The notes under the pieces are model-generated. The model was not told the origin of the DNA and searched no databases. It worked only from the letters and a program-made list of their open reading frames with translations. Made by a program: the position numbers and the translations under genes. From positions 49,614-113,613 of the forward strand of contig CAJNOL010000596.1 in assembly GCA_905250125.1 (NCBI GenBank): 64,000 bases of DNA, in the 5' to 3' direction. Shown here one piece after another: positions 22,614-35,663 of the stretch. This DNA is from Rotaria sordida (lineage: Eukaryota; Rotifera; Eurotatoria; Philodinida; Philodinidae). How positions within the stretch are numbered: the stretch's first letter is position 1; each line of letters starts with the position of its first letter.

Positions 22614-23450
22614 AAAAATTCAAATTGTGATAATATTTTATATCGAGATGCTTAAAGCAAACCATCCAGCGAGGATGGAATTATAAGCACTACAACTACT
22701 TCACTTTTTCATTTCAAATTAGTAGTGACGAGCGCGAACCAACCAAGATGATTATCACCAGTAGATCTGATACCTTGTCCATAAGTCGAACCTAGTGAGA
22801 CTAGAAAATGACGAAAAAGGTGCAGTTGCTTACTAGGAAACCTCATCAACTGTTATTCTCAATTCGAGCTCACATTTAATTCATGAGGGTAGAGCACATA
22901 GAGTAGAGAAAAATTCTAAAGGATTAACCCCATTGTTGCTTTGTTTCAGAGCGACAGGCATAAAAAATTTCTTAAAAAAAGAGATGATTGTATTTTCTAA
23001 AAAAGTTGTTTTTTCCTTTCACAATAATCGAAGATTTTCACAAGTTGATTGCTAACCAATTCAACTTACGTATGGTCGCTTATTGCAGAAAGATCAACTT
23101 TATCATATTCAGTATCCAACAGATGAAGGAGAGAAATTCATTGAATCATTCCTTCTATTATTTTTGGTAGCATTTTTTTTCACATCTTGGAACAATAACA
23201 GCAGTTTATTCAGAATTTCTTTTTCTCTATCTTATCTATGTGTTCTTTTGGCATCATAGATATGTGAAACAATAAGAAAAAATACAAGTGATTTTCTCAT
23301 AGAACATAGCGAAGGTAAACATATTTTCTCTCTGAGACACATCTTGTTTACATTTTCTAATTGTACGTTGCCCGAAGATGGGAGTAAGCAGATAATAATA
23401 AATAGAGATCTATAGGAAGGAGGCTGTAAGATATGGTCATTATATATATA
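22614..23450. other. Gene-free stretch
   Basis: No gene, repeat array or RNA feature is apparent. Confidence 0.4.
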
Positions 23451-24216
23451 GTCGAGGAAAATTTCAATTATACCCTTCGATTTTTTTTGTTTTTTATTAC
23501 TATACGTTTTTATCTATTAACCTACTGTGTAAAGGAAGAAAGCTCAGAACCCGCTGCATCTTTTGGTATATTTACATTGAACATCAAATGCAGTTAAAAG
23601 TATAAATAGTGTATTAGAAGAAATAGGACCTTTTTTTAATTACATGGTGTACATAATGTTGTAACATTTTTTTTATCTCCCATATATATCTTGGCTTAGG
23701 TAGATGATAAAAACTTGAATTTTTTTTTCGAAAGATGTGTCGTCGAAAGCTCTACAAAATTTGTATAGATCAAATCCTATAGCGAATCGGAAAAGTTCTC
23801 GAAATATTTTCTCTATATGAGAAGTGACACTGTCATGTAGGTTGTTCATCTTGAGTATAAGAAAAATCATCAGAACAGGTAAAAAGAAATTCAGTCATAT
23901 AGCTTTTGTAGAACTTTTCACGGCGCATCTTTCGAAAAGAAAATTCAAGATTTTATCATTTACCTAAGCCAAGATATATATGTGAGATAAAAAATATTAC
24001 AATATTATGGATACCCGGTTTTGGCAATAAAAAAAAATGTTCTTTTTATTCTAATACACTTTTTATATTTTAAACTGTATTTGATGTTCAACATTAATAT
24101 ACTAAAAAATGCGGTGAGTTCTGGGCTTTCTACCCATATATAGTAGTTTAATAGATAAAAACGTATAGTAATAAAAAACAAAAAAATCAAAGGGTATAAT
24201 TTCAATTTTCCTCGAC
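23451..24216. mobile_element. 766-bp foldback element flanked by TA-rich sequence
   Basis: Termini GTCGAGGAAAATTTCAATTA (23451) and its complement TTTCAATTTTCCTCGAC (ending 24216) start arms of about 320 nt (about 23451-23775 and 23895-24216) around a loop of about 120 nt. Matching inner landmarks include ATATATCTTGGCTTAGGTA with its complement near 23960, and CGAAAGATG with CATCTTTCG. Both sides abut (TA)n, which fits insertion at TA as for Tc1/mariner-type MITEs, but flanking TA repeats prevent a firm target-duplication call. No coding region is present. Confidence 0.75.
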
Positions 24217-25896
24217 TGTATATATATGTATTGATCTAATTATATCTTCTTCAGTCCTACTATCATGCCTGAACGCGTATACATCCTCTTTTCTAGTATA
24301 TTCAGCTACATTTGCTTTCTTTCTCTTTATTCCATTATCGATCATGTATATTCTCTCTCGTATGCTCTAGTGAGTTCTCATCTCTTTATTACATTCTAGT
24401 GAATGCTTTCCCTTTTCCACTATTTGAAATAATAACACTTTGCATAAATGTGATCAGATAACACTTTTCTCTTATTAATAATTGGTTAGTGGTCGACTAC
24501 CTTCACATAGTGAAGAAATAGCAAGTACATTTCTATTGGATCATCGTTCAAATATCTCGACAATAAAAAGTGCAAAATTGTCAGGACATCGTAACAGTAT
24601 TATGAAACCTGAAATCAAACGAATTATCCAGTGATTGATCATCTTCAATCAATTGTGGGGTGCATGTGTGGATGTCAATGTTTCTCTTTCCTCTACTGAA
24701 GCATGCACAGTGGGCAGCAGGCAGTCCACACCTATATTCTAGATTTTTAACCAGTGACAAAATACACCTCGTTCAAAAGAAGTTTTTTAAAATATCATGG
24801 GTGTTGGTTTCATATTTCAAACAGATAAATGTTATGAAAAAGAGCTCTATCGATGGTTGATGATGCATTGTTCTTTGTTCAACAAATCTGTGCTTCACTC
24901 TGTTTTTCTTAGTATCATAACCATTAGACAAATTCATCATTTTCTTAATATTTTATTTTATTTTCTGTATCATCTTTATTTTCTTACTAAATGAAAATAT
25001 AGCTAACATACTTCTGTTTTTATATAACAAGTAATAAGGAGTAGGATGAATTTGCCAAAGAATTAGTTCCTGAAAATGTTTCTTTATTGAGATGAGAAAA
25101 GAAAATTTCTATAAAAATATAATAATCACCTTTTTAGAGAAACTTATTATTTGTGGAGTTTTCTCTAATTTATGACTCCAATCAATGAGCAAAATATGAG
25201 CTCAAACAGAATGAATTAGTTGATGAAGTTCACACATTAGTGTTTTCTTTCTAAATTATACCTGTTATACTAATATTTTCCTATAGATTACAGTACACCA
25301 ACAAGTCAAATGATGATATTTTGACCTGATATTTTGCTCTCATACATGTTTCATAGTTATTAAAATATCATAAAAGTTTCTAGAGAACACGTGAATGTCT
25401 CTTGTAGGATAACAATGAGAAATATTCATGATGTAATTAGAGGATTGTTGCAATACAATACTACTGGCGTTATTTTGATTTCGAAATGACTCGCAATTTT
25501 TGTCATTATAGTATATTTGTGGCTAATAACATGTCATCAAAGAATCTATAAGATAGAGATGATAGTAACTCTGATCATGTAGTAAGAGCCAGCCCGTAGT
25601 CCTTATGTAAATCGTATTATTTGCAATGTCTGTTGTTTCTCAGTTACCGTGTGGGTCTTCAAAGTGTTCTCTAGTAAATGACAGAAAGTGCATGATGAAT
25701 AATCTGAGTAATGAATTTCGTAAGACTCGATGAGGTTCAAATAAAAAGCGTTGGTATCCATCCAGATTTGGCCGTAATCATCCCACAATATCGATAAGAA
25801 TATGATCAGAATCATGTGAATCTGATACAATTCACTAACGACTGTTGAATCAGAGTAACTAATCCATCTTTATTTCGCTGTTCTTCTGTTACCTAG
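24217..25896. other. Gene-poor stretch upstream of the FG-GAP gene
   Basis: No supported gene is seen. A decayed telomere-like pair may lie at about 24653-24678 (GTGGGGTGCATGTGTGG) and 24731-24745 (GTCCACACC). The first exon with the signal peptide of the FG-GAP gene is expected here, but I could not identify it. Confidence 0.35.
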
Positions 25897-28800
25897 TCAC
25901 AAAATGTCAACTCAACTTCAAACCAGCGACCCCAAATCCAGTTGATTATAAGTCTGGTCCACGATCTGTCGCCATCGGTGACTTCAACAATGATACTTGG
26001 CCAGATATTGCTGTAGCTAATTATGCTGCTGACCATATAGCTGTATATTTTGGATATGGCGATAGAACAGCGGTAAGCCCAGTCACATATCGAACTGGTT
26101 CCGGCTCTGCTCCATACATGGTCGCCGTTAATGATTTTAACAACGATGATCGACTGGATATTGCAATCGCAAACTTTGGCACAAACAACATTGGTATACT
26201 TCTTGGCTTCGAAAATGGATCTTTTGCAAGCCAAAAAACCTTTTCAACTGCCTCTTCTCGTCCCATTTGGATTCATGCAACTGATCTCAACAATGACACA
26301 GCATTAGATATTATCACCGCTAACTATGGCACGCACAGTGTAAGTATATTTTATGGATATAGAAATGGAAGCTTTTCAAACCCAAGCACGTACTCTACGG
26401 GTTATGATTCTTTCCCGTTTGCGGTTGTCAGTGGTGATTTCAACAACGACAAACAGATGGATCTTGCTATCGCCAATTATGGCACCAACAACGTTGGTAT
26501 AATGTTCGGAACTGGTAACAACACTTTTGCAAATCAAATCACGTTCTCAACTGGTCCTAATTCCCATCCATACTCAATTGCTGTTGGTCATTTAAACGAC
26601 GACAACACGCTAGATATTGCGGTCACCAACAATGGGAATAACAGTGTCGGTGTTTTTCTGGGTCACAGCAACGGAACTTTTATGAGCCAAACGACATATA
26701 CCCTCAACGCTACTTCTCCATATTCTATTGGCATCGGTGACTTCAATAAGGACAACCGGATGGATTTAATCGTCACCAATAATGGCACTAACAATATTGC
26801 TGTGCTTCTCGGATATGGCAACGGCACCTTTGTAAACCCAAAAATGTATTCCACTGGATCTTCTTCTTCGATCTTCGTTGCCATAGATGATTTCAACAGA
26901 GACGATCGTTTAGATATTTTCGTCATCAATAATGACACGAACAGCATAGATATCCTGCTTGGATATGATGAAGGCTTTCCAATTCAAGCAAAATATGCAA
27001 CTGACATCTTTTCGTACTTTGTAGTTGTTGCTGATTTTAATAACGACGCCCTACCGGATATTGCAGTTACTAATCGTAATGATAACACTGTAAGTATACT
27101 TCTCGGATATATCAATGGCTCTTTTGCAACACAAGTAAAATATTTCACTGGCACTGAACCACATTTTGTAGCTGTTGGTGATCTTAATAACGACACTCGA
27201 CTGGATATGATTGCCACTAATTTTCGGAGCCACACTATAAGTGTATTTCTCGGATATGGTGATGGCTCTTTTGCGAATCAAATGACATATTCGACTGGTG
27301 CTTATCCGTATGGTTTAGCTGTTAGTGACTTTAACAACGACACCCGATTGGATATCATCGTCGCTAATTATTATGATAACACTGTAAGCGTACTTCTCGG
27401 TTATGGCAATGGTTCTTTTGCAAATCGAATGGCATATTCAGCTGGCATTACTCCATTCTATGTAGCTGTTGGTGACTTTAACAACGACACTCTATTTGAC
27501 ATTGTCGTCACTAATACCGATAGCAACACTGTAAGTGTACTTCTAGGATATGGTAACGGCTCTTTTGCAAATCGAGTAGCATATTCAACTGGCACCTATC
27601 CAGTATTTGTAGTTGTGGCTGATTTTAACAATGATACTAATTTAGATATCATCATCACTAATGGTGAAGACAACACAATAAGTGTACTTCTCGGATATGG
27701 TGATGGCTCTTTTGCAATGCAAACAACATATTCAACTGGCGACGGGCCAAATGGTTTAGCTGTTGGCGATTTCAATAACGACACTCGACTAGATATTGTT
27801 GTAAGTAATTCTGGAAATAATACCATAGGTGTATTTCTCGGATATGGTAACGGTTCTTTTGCAAGTCAAAATACATATTCAACCAGTACTTATCCATTCG
27901 GTTTAGCTGTTAATGATTTTAACAACGATACCCGACCGGATATCGTCGTCACTAATAGTATTAATGGTACTGTTAGTATTCTGCTCCGTTATGACAGAGG
28001 AGCTATGAAAAACGAAATTACATTTACGCCTAGTGCTGGTGCTCATTTGGCATGCGTTGCCATTTCTGATTTCAATGGCGATAGTCTATTGGATATCATC
28101 GTTGCTAATTATGGTAGTAATAACCTAGGTGTCAGTCTTGAATATGAAAATGGTACTTTTGGAAACGAAATGATATTCTCAACTGGATTAAAATCTCATC
28201 CTTATTCAATTACAATTAATGACTTCAATAAAGACGGTCAAGTGGATATTGCAGTGGCCAATCATGGTACTAAAAGTCTTAGTACATTTCTGGGAAAGGG
28301 AAACGGAACGTTTGAAAGTCAAACAAATTATAGCACTAGTTTCGATTTTGCTCCATTGGCTGTCGGTGTTGGTGATTTCAATAGTGATGGACATTCGGAA
28401 ATTGTTGTTGCATATGATGATACTGACAATTTGGATGTGTTTATTATATATGACATCGGAGATTTTTCTCGTCGAACGACATATTCAACTGATCCTTGGC
28501 CAACTTCTGTAGCTCTTGGTGATTTTAATAACGATACTCGACTGGATTTCGTTGTCACTACTGAGTATTACGAAAATGTAGCTGTATATCTTGGATATGG
28601 TAATGGCTCTTTTGCAAATCAAATGACATATCTGGCTGGCAATTATCCAACCTCTGTGGCTGTTGGTGATTTTAATAACGATGCCCGATCGGATCTTGTC
28701 ATCACTAATTATTTGGACAACACTGTAAGTGTACTTCTTGGATATGGCAATGGCTCGTTTGCAACACAAAAAACATTTTCAGCTGGCTATTATCCATCTT

Positions 28801-30095
28801 TTGTAGCGATTGGTGATTTTAATAACGACAGTCGACTAGATATCGTCGTCGCTAATTTGGATAGCAGCAATTCTGTAAGTCTATTCCTAGGACATGGCAA
28901 TGGCTCTTTTGCAAGTCAAGTGAATTATTCAACTGGTTCTCGGTCATTCTCGGTAGCTGTTGGTGATTTTAATAATGACATCCGACTGGATATCGTTGTC
29001 GCTAATTTTGATAGCAACTCTATAAGTGTACTACTAGGATATGGCAATAGCTCTTTTGCAAGACAAGTGAAATACTCCACTGGCACTGCACCAAAGTGTG
29101 TGACTGTCGGTGATGTTAACAACGACAGCTGGCTGGATATCATCGTCACGAATCGCGATAACAACACTGTAAGTGTACTTCTCGGATATGGTAATGGCTC
29201 TTTTGCAAGTCAGATGACATATTCAACCGGTAATTTGCCACTCAATGTAGCAATTGGTGATTTAAATAATGATACTCGACTGGATATTGTTACCAATAAT
29301 TATCGTGACAACACTGTAAGTGTGCTTCTAGGATATGGCAATGGTTTTTTTGCAAATCAAATGACATATTCAATTGGCACTACTCCATATGATATAGCTC
29401 TTGGTGATTTGAATAATGACGGTCGACTGGATATTGTCTCCCCTAATGCAAACGGCGAAAGTATAAGCGTACTGCTAGGATATTCCAATCAATTTTTTGT
29501 AAAACAAACGACGCTCATAACTGGCAATGGATCTCGACCAATGTCATTCGCTACTGGCTATTTTAACAGTGATAATCAACTGGATATAGCAGTCGTGAAT
29601 TCAGGTACTAACACCATGGGCGTTTTTTTGGGATATGGTAATGGATCTTTCGCAAATCAAATGGTATTTTCAACTGGCTCCACTCCAGTGTCTATTGCTG
29701 TTGGCGATTTCAACAATGATACCATATTGGATACTGTCGTCGCTAATTCTGGCAATGGTACTGTTGGAGTTTTTCTTGGATGTGGTAATGGCTCTTTCTC
29801 AAGCCAAAAGACGTTTACGACGGGCTTCGAATCTTTACCCTGCATGGTTGCTGTTGGTGATTTCAACAACGACACTTTATTAGACATTATCGTCGCCAAT
29901 TATGGCACTAACAATGTAGGTGTGCTGATTGGATATGGTAATGGTTCCTTCGCTGACGTAAAAGTTTGTTCGACCGATTATGGATCTCGTCCATTCTCGG
30001 TTTCTGTTGATGATTTTAACAATGATGGAAAGCTAGATTTCGCAGTCGCTAACAAGGGTGCTGACAATTTAAAAATTTTCTTACAGACTTGTTAA
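25897..30095 (+). CDS. Giant FG-GAP/VCBS repeat protein, 28 repeats (start missing)
   Basis: One exon of about 1400 codons opens after a strong acceptor (TTCTTCTGTTACCTAG, 25896) and ends at a stop at 30095. The ATG at 26118 is internal, since the repeats continue in frame upstream of it. It holds 28 units of about 48 residues with core VAVGDFNNDTRLDIVVAN followed by LLGYGNGSF. The D-x-N-x-D-x-x-x-D loop binds calcium in FG-GAP/integrin-alpha type propellers, and 28 units equals four seven-bladed propellers. Two unit types alternate: blades 1-7, 15-17 and 25-28 mostly carry GTNN-type loops and longer linkers, while 8-12 and 18-24 carry DNTVSVLLGYGNGSF. Blades 13 and 14 are intermediate. The last blade ends NLKIFLQTC. 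Probably secreted or cell-surface adhesive. No membrane segment is seen in this exon; the signal exon was not found. Confidence 0.9.
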
Positions 30096-32486
30096 TATTG
30101 CAACTGCTAACTTACGTTTTTTTTCTTCTATTTACTGTTTCTAACTTTTACTTAGTGCTATCAATATTTCTTGTAAGTTTTTTATTATTTATCTCTCGAT
30201 TTATATATTCATATAAACTATGAGTGAGCGTTCAGAGGTGAAACAAAATGTGATGCGTTCTCATCTTGCTTGAAAGTCCCATGAGATAGTTTTGACTTCA
30301 TATCTATTTTATGTTAATTCACGAAAATAGAATACTCAAATAGTTAGTGAGATAGGTATGAAATGAGATGTCTTTGAATAGCCACCGTGATTTAGATTTA
30401 TGCGAATGTTACGTACGGAAAAGAGTGATTAGCAATGCAGCGAAATAAGCAACAAGAATAATATCGTTCGTATACCTATGAAACAAGAAAGAAAGTTTGT
30501 TTGTTTCTATTCAAAAGAAAAAAACGGATCAATCTTGAAATGAAATGAGATAGAAAAAAGGAGAGTAACTGTACGATAAATATGAAAATAAAAAAACTAC
30601 CATGGTCTAGATTTTTTTTGTCGCCTACGAGAATCATGAGATTGCAAATAATTCTATACGATTTTGAAAAAAATATCGGAATCAGAATCTATTCTGTTAT
30701 ATGTCCATAAATTAAGTGTATATGATGATAATTTCAATGCATGAAAGTGTGAACAGCTTTTGTAGTGAATGCAGAAATTACCATGGCGCTCTTGGAAGGG
30801 AATGAGATGTATGGATTTATAAAGAAAAGATCGATATACCTGTACAAACAGTCACGCCCTACGAGGTGAGTCTCAGAGAGTAATTCGTCACTTGCACCAA
30901 ATATGTCTATTTAACTCGCTACCAGTAATCGACACCGGAAACAGACGAACTCACAAGGTATTCTCAATGGAACTCATCGTTCATCGCTTTCTCATTTATC
31001 GATTCAATCGAAGTTCTCTTAGAAAGTTTGATTAAAATGCAGATCTAAAGATTATAATTTCTACGTAAAGTGCTCTTTCATTCAGAAACGCTTGTACAAG
31101 TCGATCTATTGATGATTGATTTTAAATGTGAGTGCGATAAAGGTGCAGCGACGATGGCGATAGTTGTCAATGTTGTCTCTTTACGACCGATCATCTTAAA
31201 CTGCATGTAGTCGATGCATACTACATGAAATCGACTCTTAAATATCGTCATCATACATTCACCATTACGTTTTAATAGTCTAAATATTCTTCTCCTCTTT
31301 ACGCGGCTATGGTCTACTGGCTATATGGAAAGCAAACATAATATACGTAATTTATCAAAAGGTAAAAGAGATCCCAGACAAAAAAGATCAACTTGACCCA
31401 TCATTAAAATGAATCGTAGCTAAAATAAGAATATTCCTGATTTGTCATATGAAAAATACCAGTGGACTTGGTAGAATCGAGCGCACCTAACACATAAAAT
31501 GAATGACTTCACGAAACATACGTATAAAACTTGAAAACTTGATTCAATTGAAAAGAAAAATTTTACTTTGAATATTCAACTATTTAAATTCAATTTCTAT
31601 GTTCCTGTTCATACGATAAGATTCAAATTTTTCTACTTACTTCACATCTTGAAGTTGAAATTCAAAAGTCAAACTTCGTATGGACATTTAACTTTCAAGT
31701 TATTGTTGTCAATCAAGTATTTCATGAAATAAATCCTAATGAGTTCTCGTCTTATGCACTCAAATCTAAATTATTAGTGAATCCACAATCATATGAGTCT
31801 ACACGAAGAATTGTTTTTCTCACAATTGAATATGCAGATGTCAGATGTTCTCACAAACACTGCAAGAGTTCATTTGCTGTCGATGTTAGCTGTAAGCATG
31901 ATATTACACATAGTCCACACGAATAGAAAGTATCTCACACTGAATATCCACTGTGGACCCACTCAATACAATACATTCTTCACTATTGCAACATTGATCG
32001 GATGAGGCTGTAGATATGGTTAATAGAAATAACTAGTGAGAAAGCAAGAAAATATTTGTAGAGGTAGCTCAGCCTCAGCTTGAAGCTGAAAAACTGGTAT
32101 TTGTTTCACCTATTATATGGGATCGTCTCGTTTCTAGAGACAGTTCGAAGAATTCTTGGGTGAGGATGGAAGCTGAAAATTTTCTGTTGAAGGCTGAGCC
32201 TCTTCATTCGCGTCAGGCTCGGTCACTTTCAGTAACCAGTAAAATATGGAGCCACTCTTTTCATCAAACAATAAATCACTTAACATCAATGAAGTATTTC
32301 AAGTGTCTCAATGATATTCTGATGATTATTCCTTGAAGAATAAATCAACAAATAATGCACTACCATATTTCATGTTCTATTTCATTTTTATAGAAGTAAA
32401 TGAAAACCACAAAGTTTTATTAGATATTATTCTTTTCATTTGAAATCTTGTGAATATCAATTTGTCATCTTCATATGAATACACCT
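30096..32486. other. 2.4-kb stretch without a gene
   Basis: Downstream of the FG-GAP gene I see no supported frame. A weak inverted pair (CTCAGCCTCAGCTTGAAG near 32068 and TTGAAGGCTGAGCC near 32186) is present. The 70-codon frame at 31793-32005 is unassigned. Confidence 0.4.
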
Positions 32487-32522
32487 TTAACCCTTTGGGT
32501 CCGGACGACGAGAATTCTCGTC
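32487..32522. other. piggyBac-like terminus (TTAA-CCCTTTGGG) with a perfect 16-bp palindrome
   Basis: TTAA (32487-32490) is followed directly by CCCTTTGGGTCCGGAC and the perfect palindrome GACGAGAATTCTCGTC (32507-32522). piggyBac-type transposons insert at TTAA and begin with C/T-rich CCCTTT-like ends next to a subterminal palindrome. I found no matching second end nearby, so this is at most a solo or decayed terminus. Confidence 0.35.
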
Positions 32523-32867
32523 CTGGAGTTTTGTACACTGAATACCTTTAATAAGCGTGATCTTTTGGTTATTTAATGCTATGAATTGTATGAATATTTG
32601 TGTTTAGAATATTCGTGCGGCTAAGATCATTTATACTTGCCGATGTTTATTGGTTGTCCTTTAATATTTCAGACAATCAGTATACCATTTAATGAGTTAA
32701 TACGTGGATCAGTTTGCTAACACTTCTCGAGAAAGAACTGCTGCTCTCAAAAAGATATATCCTATTATAAAAGTCGTTCAGGCATGATATCTATAAGAAA
32801 TATTCTGATCGAACAATCGCATTTGATGAATAATGTAGAGTGCATTTTTTCATATAAAAGGTCACCA

Positions 32868-32920
32868 GGGTGTGGGTGTGGACATGAGAGAAGAAGAGAT
32901 ACTCACACCCACACCCACCC
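32868..32920. repeat. Telomere-like hairpin
   Basis: G arm GGGTGTGGGTGTGGA at 32868-32882, loop of about 20 nt rich in GAGAAGAAGAGA, C arm CTCACACCCACACCCACCC to 32920. This is one of the cleanest family members. The 108-codon frame over it (32784-33110) is not credible. Confidence 0.85.
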
Positions 32921-34248
32921 TATCCATGTCAAGAATAGACTCACAAAAACATATAAAATATTGTTCTTGTATAAAAAAATGTGTTTATTTTCTTTTTTTT
33001 TGTTGTTGGCTTGTTTAAATACAAATATAATAAAATTCAAGCTCGTTCATTTCTGCTTAATCATCTTTTTGTTTATTCGAATGAACTTATATTTATTCTT
33101 TTCTATTTAGTTCTTTATTTTCTATTAATACAAGATAAAATAGTTCTTTTATAATTTTATTTAATATTTGTTTTTTTTTTATTTCTAGAAATTTTAACAT
33201 AAAAATATCGATAAAAATGAAATACTATAACCTTGATCAAAAAGTAATTCTTATTGTGAATGTATATGCAGATAAATTATTTAGAATACTGAAGAAATAT
33301 TTGAATTTCTTGATATTTTTTTAATATTCATATGAAAAATAAATACGAATGTCAGAGAGAAAAATTGATTGTTCTAGTTCACTGAACTTTTTTAAGTAGA
33401 AAATTTTTAATTATGAAGAACGACAGTGTAAGAAAAAGCTTTTTTCAATCTCAGCTGATTAACTTGTTTTTTCGAATAAAAGAAATTATAAATTGAAGAA
33501 AAGTGAAAAGAATTCAATAGATGTTGATTATTTTCGAGAGGGCTTGATCATACATGTTTTTTGATAACGAAAATTTTATTATTCAATTCAAGACAGTAAG
33601 TATCAACCATTACGCATTACGTTGAATTTTTTTTTCTGTTATTATCTACGATGAAAATAATCAATTACATTTGCAAATGCCAGTAAATGATTATATTAAT
33701 GAAAAAGATGGGTAACTTCAAAAGATCTCATCGTACGGATTTTTTTATTGTAAAAACATGTTTTTTCTATGTAGATCTTTAAAAGATATTCGTGAATTTA
33801 TAATTAGATGTAGGAAATGAAATTTATCAACTTACACGACGAAAAAAGACAGATGGATAAAAATAAAGAAAAAGAATTACGGCAACAATAAAAGTAATAT
33901 TAATCAATCAAGAAAAGTAAGAGTAACGGATATCAATATTTAATTTTTGTTGTTTTTTCTTTTAGAAATCATAGTCAACGAAACATTTCATTATCATTGT
34001 CATAGAATAAATATTATTTATGTAAATTAAATTTTTTTTATTTGCATAAAATTTAAACAAAAATTTAGTTTAGTTTAGAAAAGTGAATAATAATTAGATC
34101 TTAACATTGTTTCTCCGATAAGAATAATTCGATCAACTTTTTACCTATTGAAAGAAATTTTTAACAGAAAAGCTCGTATTTCTATTTCTGTGAGCATTTA
34201 GAATAATTTTCAGATGACATTGCGTCGATATCAGTCCCTTGAACGGAA
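32921..34248. other. Very AT-rich gene-free stretch
   Basis: Long A/T runs and no supported coding. Confidence 0.45.
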
Positions 34249-34375
34249 GAAGAAAAAGCGCGACTCCAGTGATACTCTAATGGTATTTCATCGGTACTTC
34301 GATGTATTCCAATGTTATTCCACTGCTACTCAAAAAAAATTGGAGTACGTACTCTTGGAGTCGCGCTTTTTCTTC
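34249..34375. mobile_element. 127-bp MITE-like element with perfect 20-bp ends
   Basis: Ends GAAGAAAAAGCGCGACTCCA (34249-34268) and the exact reverse complement at 34356-34375. The interior repeats short ATTCCA/GATACT-like words (GATACTCTAATGGTATTTC, GATGTATTCCAATG, TATTCCACTGCTACTC). No coding capacity. Target duplication was not identified. Confidence 0.75.
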
Positions 34376-34632
34376 CTTGCTTGAATGTCATATGGAAAAT
34401 CGGCATCATAAATTTTGCATATAAGAACAATAAAAATTCAAAAATATTTTTTTCTTAAAAATTTTAGTTGAATAGCTGTTAATATATTTTCAATACTATT
34501 ATATCCATAACGACAAAGATGAAATCCTAATGACCAATAAGGTGGTATAATTGGTTTTTAGAAGAACAAATTTAATTAGAATATCTAATTCATATCGTCT
34601 TACACCGAAAATATCCCAATCTATATATATAT

Positions 34633-35653
34633 GTTGTGGTCAAAATTAAAATTCAGTCAAATTTAAAATTTGCCCAGTCAAAATGAAAATTTCAATTCTG
34701 CCTGGGCAAAATTGAAATTAGAAGTTTGTCCAATGAATTGTTAGTCAAAATTGAAATTTTAATTTTGACTGGGCAAAATTGAAATCGTTTTCTAATCAAA
34801 AGAAGAAGATGAATATAGTGTGTGGGATGAGAGTGTAAGTGAGAGTCAGAGCTCATCGGGTCCATTTGGATCCGGATCCATGCGCGCTCAGGCTCGGGTA
34901 GGATCTAGGTCTGAAAAATTTCCAAGTTTGTCGGGCCCGAATTCGAGTCTGGGTTTAGAAATTCTTCGATTCGATAGACTATAATATAGAGTATTTCAAA
35001 AATCATGATCACATTAGAAAACTAAGTACCTTTACTCCAGTGCAGTCTGAAGAGTTCACTTTTTGCGTAACTATAGAAGAATGTTTGAAGTCCTTATTAC
35101 CATGAATGAAAGTTCCTAGAAAACTTAAACCAATTGAGTTTGGGTTCGAGTTCCTGGAAGCTTCAATCAACCAAATTCGGGTCTACAATATCTATGACTC
35201 GGTGGACTCTAATGAGGTGAGGATGAGGGTGTGAAGAAGAGTTAACAAAAGAAGCATCACCCGTATCGTCGCTCAACCGTTTTTTGCTCGACCAAACGTC
35301 TTATAAAAGAGATAGTTGTTCTTATAAACTAAATAAAACTAGTACTGATTTTATTTTTGTCGAAAATATTTCCGAATTTCTTTTGGATTGAGCTCATTTA
35401 TTGTGACACTCCGAAATGCTCACAAAATATTTCCGAATAAAAAAAATTGTTATACTCAATTCTTTATCCTTTATTACCTGCTTCTATTGATTAGAGAACG
35501 ATTTCAATTTTGCCCAGTCAAAATTAAAATTTCAATTTTGACTAACAATTCATTGGACAAACTTCTAATTTCAATTTTGCCTAGGCAGAATTGAAATTTT
35601 CATTTTGACTGGACAAATTTTAAATTTGACTGAATTTTAATTTTGACCACAAC
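34633..35653. mobile_element. 1.0-kb element with near-perfect 167-bp terminal inverted repeats
   Basis: The left end GTTGTGGTCAAAATTAAAAT runs to about 34799, and the right end from 35487 to 35653 (GACCACAAC) is its reverse complement with few differences. Arms themselves contain sub-repeats of the word CAATTTTGCC/GGCAAAATTG and AAAATTGAAATTTT. Both sides abut ATAT/TATA. The interior (34800-35486) is more GC-rich in part (GGATCCGGATCC, GGGCCCGAATTCGAG) and holds no gene I can defend, plus a G-rich GATGAGGGTGTGAAG patch at 35222. The high arm identity suggests recent activity or gene conversion. Confidence 0.8.
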
Positions 35654-35663
35654 ATATACATAA

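Noticed and set aside
26021-29899. Many minus-strand and alternate-frame ORFs under the FG-GAP gene
   Set aside because: Shadows of the repetitive coding strand; they mirror the repeat period.
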